From Candidatus Wolframiiraptor sp. EX4484-121 (lineage in GTDB: Archaea > Thermoproteota > Nitrososphaeria_A > Caldarchaeales > Wolframiiraptoraceae): 16,762 nt of DNA. How positions within the stretch are numbered: the first letter of the stretch is position 1; every line of letters begins with the position of its first letter. Below the pieces are notes generated by a model. It searched no databases, was not told where the DNA came from, and saw nothing but the letters and a program-made list of their open reading frames with translations. The DNA is taken from NCBI GenBank assembly GCA_002255105.1, contig NJEK01000023.1, positions 1 through 16,762 of the forward strand, in the 5' to 3' direction. A program made the translations under genes and the position numbers. Shown here in pieces: positions 13,836 to 16,762 of the stretch.

Positions 13836-15212
13836 ATGAAATCAAGCTTTCCTCCAGCCGCCTATGAGATAAACTTCCTGAAGGAGAGGGGATATGTTAG
13901 GAGGCGCTGCAGGCGCTGCGGAGATTACTTCTGGACTCTGGACCCGGATAGGGAGATATGTGGGGAGTCTCCATGCGTCCCATACAGATTCATAGGAAGG
14001 TCTCTGACTAAGGCCAGATTCAGCTTCAAGGACGTAAAGGAGATCTTCCTAAGATTCTTCGAGAGGAGGGGCCATCGGGTCATAGCGCCCTACCCGGTCG
14101 TGGCGAGGTGGAGAGACGACCTCTTCCTAGTTCCGGCGAGCATCGCGGACTTCCAACCCCACGTCACGTCTGGGATCGCTCCACCGCCAGCGAACCCGCT
14201 CGTCATAATCCAGCCCTGCATCAGGTTGGAGGATGTGGATAAGGTCGGCTTAACCTTTGGGAGGCATCTGACTTGCTTCTCGATGGGAGGCCACCACGCG
14301 TTCAACTACCCAGATAAGGAGGTTTATTGGAAGGAGAAGACCGTGGAATACTATCACGAGTTCATAACGGGAGAGTTTGGGATCCCGGAGGAGGAGGTGA
14401 TCTACAAGGAGGCGGTGTGGAGCGGTGGGGGGAACGCCGGCCCATGCCTCGAAACGATATCCTATGGACTGGAGCTCGCGACCTTAGTCTTCATGCAGTA
14501 CAAGACCCTAAACGGCGAGTTCATCGAGCTCCCGATAAGGACCGTCGATACGGGTTATGGGATGGAGAGATTTGCTTGGCTGAGCCAAGGAACTCCAAGC
14601 TGCTTCGACGCAGTTTACGGAGAATTATATCCGAGGATCGATAAGCTGGTAGGGTTCCCGAGGGTGGAGAGGAGCATCTTGGAGAAATATTCTCCCTATA
14701 CGGCTTTAGTGGTTCCGAAGGCCGAGGTAAGGATCATGGATATCAGGAGGAGGATCTCGGAGCTTTCCGGGATCCCGCTGGAGGTAATTGTCGAGGAGAT
14801 CGAGCCCCTTGAGAGGATCTACGCGCTCCTAGACTTCACCAAATCCATGGCGTTCATAATAAGTGAGGGGGTGGTTCCTTCGAATGTCAGGGTCGGATAC
14901 TTGGCGAGGCTCTTGATCAGGAAGACGTATAGACTTCTCATGTCGATGGGCCATGAGGATAAGCTCTTAGACCTGTTAGATCTCCAGCTTAACTACTGGG
15001 GTAGGGAGTATCCGAATTTGAGGGAGATGAGGGATGAGGTTTTGGACTTGGTCGAGACCGAGGTTAAGAAGTTTAGGGAGACCGTCTCCAAGGGCTCAAG
15101 CTATGTCGAGAGGGAGCTAATATCCATGAAGAAGGGCGGGGTTGCCGAGGTTCCGGTAGACTTCATGATAAGGGTCTATGATGAGAGGGGGATAACGCCA
15201 GCGATAGGATGA
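13836..15212 (+). CDS. alaS: Alanyl-tRNA synthetase, catalytic and tRNA-recognition half (split gene)
   Basis: A 458-residue protein equal to the N-terminal half of archaeal AlaRS, which charges tRNA-Ala with alanine. It contains the archaeal N-terminal zinc ribbon (C25, C28, C42, C47) and the class II core: motif 2 region IRLEDVDKVGLTFGRH with SMGGHHAFN, and motif 3 VDTGYGMERFAW. The tRNA-recognition helices contain AFIISEGVVPSNVRVGYLAR, and the end is YDERGITP, normally the YDSHGITP site in mid-protein. It then stops at TGA 15210-15212, where a full-length enzyme would continue through a linker to the editing domain. The stop overlaps the ATG of the next cistron (ATGA), so translation is probably coupled. 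ATG 13836 follows a TATA box with a very short leader. All catalytic parts appear complete. Confidence 0.95.
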   Translation: MKSSFPPAAYEINFLKERGYVRRRCRRCGDYFWTLDPDREICGESPCVPYRFIGRSLTKARFSFKDVKEIFLRFFERRGHRVIAPYPVVARWRDDLFLVPASIADFQPHVTSGIAPPPANPLVIIQPCIRLEDVDKVGLTFGRHLTCFSMGGHHAFNYPDKEVYWKEKTVEYYHEFITGEFGIPEEEVIYKEAVWSGGGNAGPCLETISYGLELATLVFMQYKTLNGEFIELPIRTVDTGYGMERFAWLSQGTPSCFDAVYGELYPRIDKLVGFPRVERSILEKYSPYTALVVPKAEVRIMDIRRRISELSGIPLEVIVEEIEPLERIYALLDFTKSMAFIISEGVVPSNVRVGYLARLLIRKTYRLLMSMGHEDKLLDLLDLQLNYWGREYPNLREMRDEVLDLVETEVKKFRETVSKGSSYVERELISMKKGGVAEVPVDFMIRVYDERGITPAIG

Positions 15213-16492
15213 AGGTGCTGGAGGAGACCTTTAAGAGTCTTCCCGCAACCGAGCAAACCTACTATGAGAAGCCATTTGAGTCTAGGTTCACCGCGAAGGT
15301 TCTGGGAGTTCGCGGAGAATACGTAGTCTTGGATAAAACCCTCTTCTATCCGGAGGGCGGTGGAGCGGTCTCAGATACGGGTAGGATCAGGCACTCTAGA
15401 GGTGAGTGTAGGGTCGTGGATGTCCAGCTTCTGGGCGGCGGAATAATAGTTCACAGGGTCGACGGCCCTCCTCCAGAGGTGGGAGAGGTGGTCGAGGGAT
15501 TCGTTGACTTGGAGAGGAGGTATGCCGTCATGAGACACCACACGGCGACCCACATCCTGATAGGCGCGGCGAGGAGGGTTCTCGGAAGACATGCTTGGCA
15601 GGCTGGGGCTAGGAAGGAGCCGAGCCATGGTAGATTGGATATAAGCCATCACAAGAGATTGAGCTTGGAGGATATTAGGAGATTGGAGGATGAGGCGAAC
15701 AGAATTGTCGGGATGCGAATACCGCTGAAAATCATGTGGATGGATAGGAATGAGGCCGAGAGGAGATATGGCTTCTCCCTATATCAGGGAGGTGAGATCC
15801 CATCGGCCAAGATCAGGGTCGTGGAGATACCCGGATGGGATGCGGAGGCATGCTGCGGACTACATGTGGAGAACACGGAGGACGTCGGATTCATAAAGAT
15901 CCTGAAGACCGAGAGGATTCAGGAGGGTGTTGAGAGGCTCATCTTCGCCGCCGGCCCAGCAGCCCTACCATACATCCAAGCCGATTGGAGGCTTATCAGA
16001 TCCTTTACGGAGAAGCTTGGAGCCCCCCGAGAGGCTATTGAGAAGAGGTTGGACGAGATATTGGCTGAGGTGAGGGAGCTTAGGAAGACCGTTAGGAGGC
16101 TGACGAGCTTGGCCGCCAAGGCTAAGGCGATGGAGTTAAGATCCTCTCCAATACAAGTTCAAAGAATCAAGCTATATGTCGTTCACGAGCCTGAGCATGA
16201 TCGGGAATATGTCTTGACGATCGCTGATGAGCTGCTGAAGGTCGATGAACCATCATGCCTCATAGCATCTTATGGGGAGAAGAGGCGATCGCTATTGATT
16301 CTAGCGAATAGGGGGGCGAGAGAGGGCGGGGTGCATGCTGGGAGATTAGCGGCGGCAATAGCCTCGAATTTCATGGGTAAGGGTGGCGGGAATGAGAGGC
16401 TTGGGCAGGGAGGGTTTGGGAGAAAGATAACCTATGACGAGTTAAGGGATGTGGCCGTGGATGAGCTTGAGAAACTACTTGGATCTAGGTGA
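15209..16492 (+). CDS. Alanyl-tRNA synthetase, editing and C-terminal half (split gene)
   Basis: A 427-residue protein matching the C-terminal half of archaeal AlaRS. It starts with a short lead-in and LPATEQTYYEKPF, then the beta-barrel with VLDKTLFYPEGGGAVSDTGR. The editing domain follows, with zinc ligands H111 and H115 (RHHTATH) and C215 and H219 (EACCGLHV). Then come the helix with RLDEILAEVRELRKTVRRL (a likely coiled coil) and a DHHA1-type C-Ala domain ending GKGGGNERLGQGGFG. It would clear Ser- and Gly-mischarged tRNA-Ala and hold the dimer. It resembles the AlaX-II editing proteins in part, but the C-Ala domain and the position directly after the catalytic half show it is the missing half of AlaRS. 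The start overlaps the upstream stop by 4 bp; the 3' end overlaps a convergent gene by 18 bp. Confidence 0.93.
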   Translation: MKVLEETFKSLPATEQTYYEKPFESRFTAKVLGVRGEYVVLDKTLFYPEGGGAVSDTGRIRHSRGECRVVDVQLLGGGIIVHRVDGPPPEVGEVVEGFVDLERRYAVMRHHTATHILIGAARRVLGRHAWQAGARKEPSHGRLDISHHKRLSLEDIRRLEDEANRIVGMRIPLKIMWMDRNEAERRYGFSLYQGGEIPSAKIRVVEIPGWDAEACCGLHVENTEDVGFIKILKTERIQEGVERLIFAAGPAALPYIQADWRLIRSFTEKLGAPREAIEKRLDEILAEVRELRKTVRRLTSLAAKAKAMELRSSPIQVQRIKLYVVHEPEHDREYVLTIADELLKVDEPSCLIASYGEKRRSLLILANRGAREGGVHAGRLAAAIASNFMGKGGGNERLGQGGFGRKITYDELRDVAVDELEKLLGSR

Positions 16493-16762
16493 TCGGACAA
16501 TCCTCTCTAAGATGATCATCGGGGCCAGCACCGTGGATGACGAGATTATCGATAGAAGTCCGACGGGCATTCCGAGAACCCTCTGAACGGGGATCGTGGA
16601 GAGCATTAGGGCGGCCATAGCGTTCAGCATGCCGTGCATCACGGCCGCCGGAATTATACTTCCGCCCAAGATCTTCAATATCGATAAGATGTATGTCCAG
16701 ATGATGCATATCGCCGTGAAAAGCAATATTCCAAGAGGTCTATTCGTTGGATAATTGTATCC
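16475..16762 (-). CDS. CPBP-family intramembrane protease, C-terminal part (5' end outside window)
   Basis: Ninety-five codons remain, open to the right edge. The visible part begins GYNYPTNRPLGIL, continues with a hydrophobic helix, then GGSIIPAAVMHGMLNAMAAL. This matches the third CPBP motif (a helix with HxxxN, here HGMLN) found near the C-terminus of CAAX/Abi-type membrane proteases. Two more hydrophobic helices and a basic tail (RIVRSPRSK) follow. The EExxxR motif should lie outside the window, so activity cannot be judged. It is a second, different CPBP protein from the one at 7154-8326, and it converges on the split alaS with an 18-bp overlap. Confidence 0.75.
   Translation of the reverse strand, partial: GYNYPTNRPLGILLFTAICIIWTYILSILKILGGSIIPAAVMHGMLNAMAALMLSTIPVQRVLGMPVGLLSIISSSTVLAPMIILERIVRSPRSK

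Noticed and set aside
15195..15225. Programmed -1 frameshift or sequencing error joining the two alaS ORFs
   Set aside because: No slippery heptamer or pseudoknot is visible, the overlap is a clean ATGA, and the linker residues expected from a frameshifted whole gene are absent from every frame. Raw reads would still be the final test.
1..16762. CRISPR array, insertion sequence or transposase
   Set aside because: No regularly spaced repeats, terminal inverted repeats or transposase-like proteins were seen on either strand.

Overview
The window looks like a piece of a thermophilic archaeal chromosome, probably TACK/Thermoproteota. The evidence is archaeal-type alanyl-tRNA synthetase with its N-terminal zinc ribbon, ribosomal protein L12/P1 with an alanine- and lysine/glutamate-rich hinge, a tRNA-Gln carrying two bulge-helix-bulge introns, TATA-box promoters with very short leaders, a UPF0282 metallo-hydrolase, and an archaeal ThiD of the type usually fused to ThiN. 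The lineage cannot be fixed more tightly by eye.

Layout. (1) 1-2116, thiamine block: thiD (runs off the left edge) and a small P-loop NTPase on the minus strand, divergent from thiW, a thiazole-type transporter S-component. (2) 2082-3711, housekeeping: nfo (endonuclease IV) with a small GtrA membrane protein in tandem, then a zinc-ribbon protein. (3) 3722-3840: tRNA-Gln(TTG) with a D-arm intron and an anticodon-loop intron. (4) 3918-8326, visibly AT-rich: a CUT2 (ribose-type) ABC transporter whose ATPase gene is broken by an internal deletion and points toward the permease/binding-protein pair, then a membrane-protein pair (CPBP/CAAX-type protease plus a 108-residue membrane protein). (5) 8384-13406: UPF0282 hydrolase, an LsrF/FbaB-type class I aldolase, a fucose-isomerase-family protein, and a divergent FGGY sugar kinase. 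(6) 13438-16492: rpl12 followed by an alanyl-tRNA synthetase split into two overlapping cistrons. (7) 16475-16762: the end of a second CPBP-family protein.

How the genes fit together. The binding protein and permease (plus an ATPase from elsewhere, because the local one lacks Walker B) could import a sugar. The isomerase, FGGY kinase and class I aldolase could convert it through ketose and ketose-phosphate to C3 or C2 fragments. The kinase, aldolase and CUT2 set also resembles the bacterial Lsr (AI-2) system, although the isomerase argues for a sugar. The isomerase-aldolase operon and the kinase gene appear to fire in opposite directions from one shared TATA region.

The most notable item is the split alaS. 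Catalytic and tRNA-binding domains (458 aa) and editing plus C-terminal domains (427 aa) are separate ORFs joined by an ATGA overlap, and much of the usual linker is absent. This looks like true gene fission at a domain boundary rather than a sequencing frameshift.
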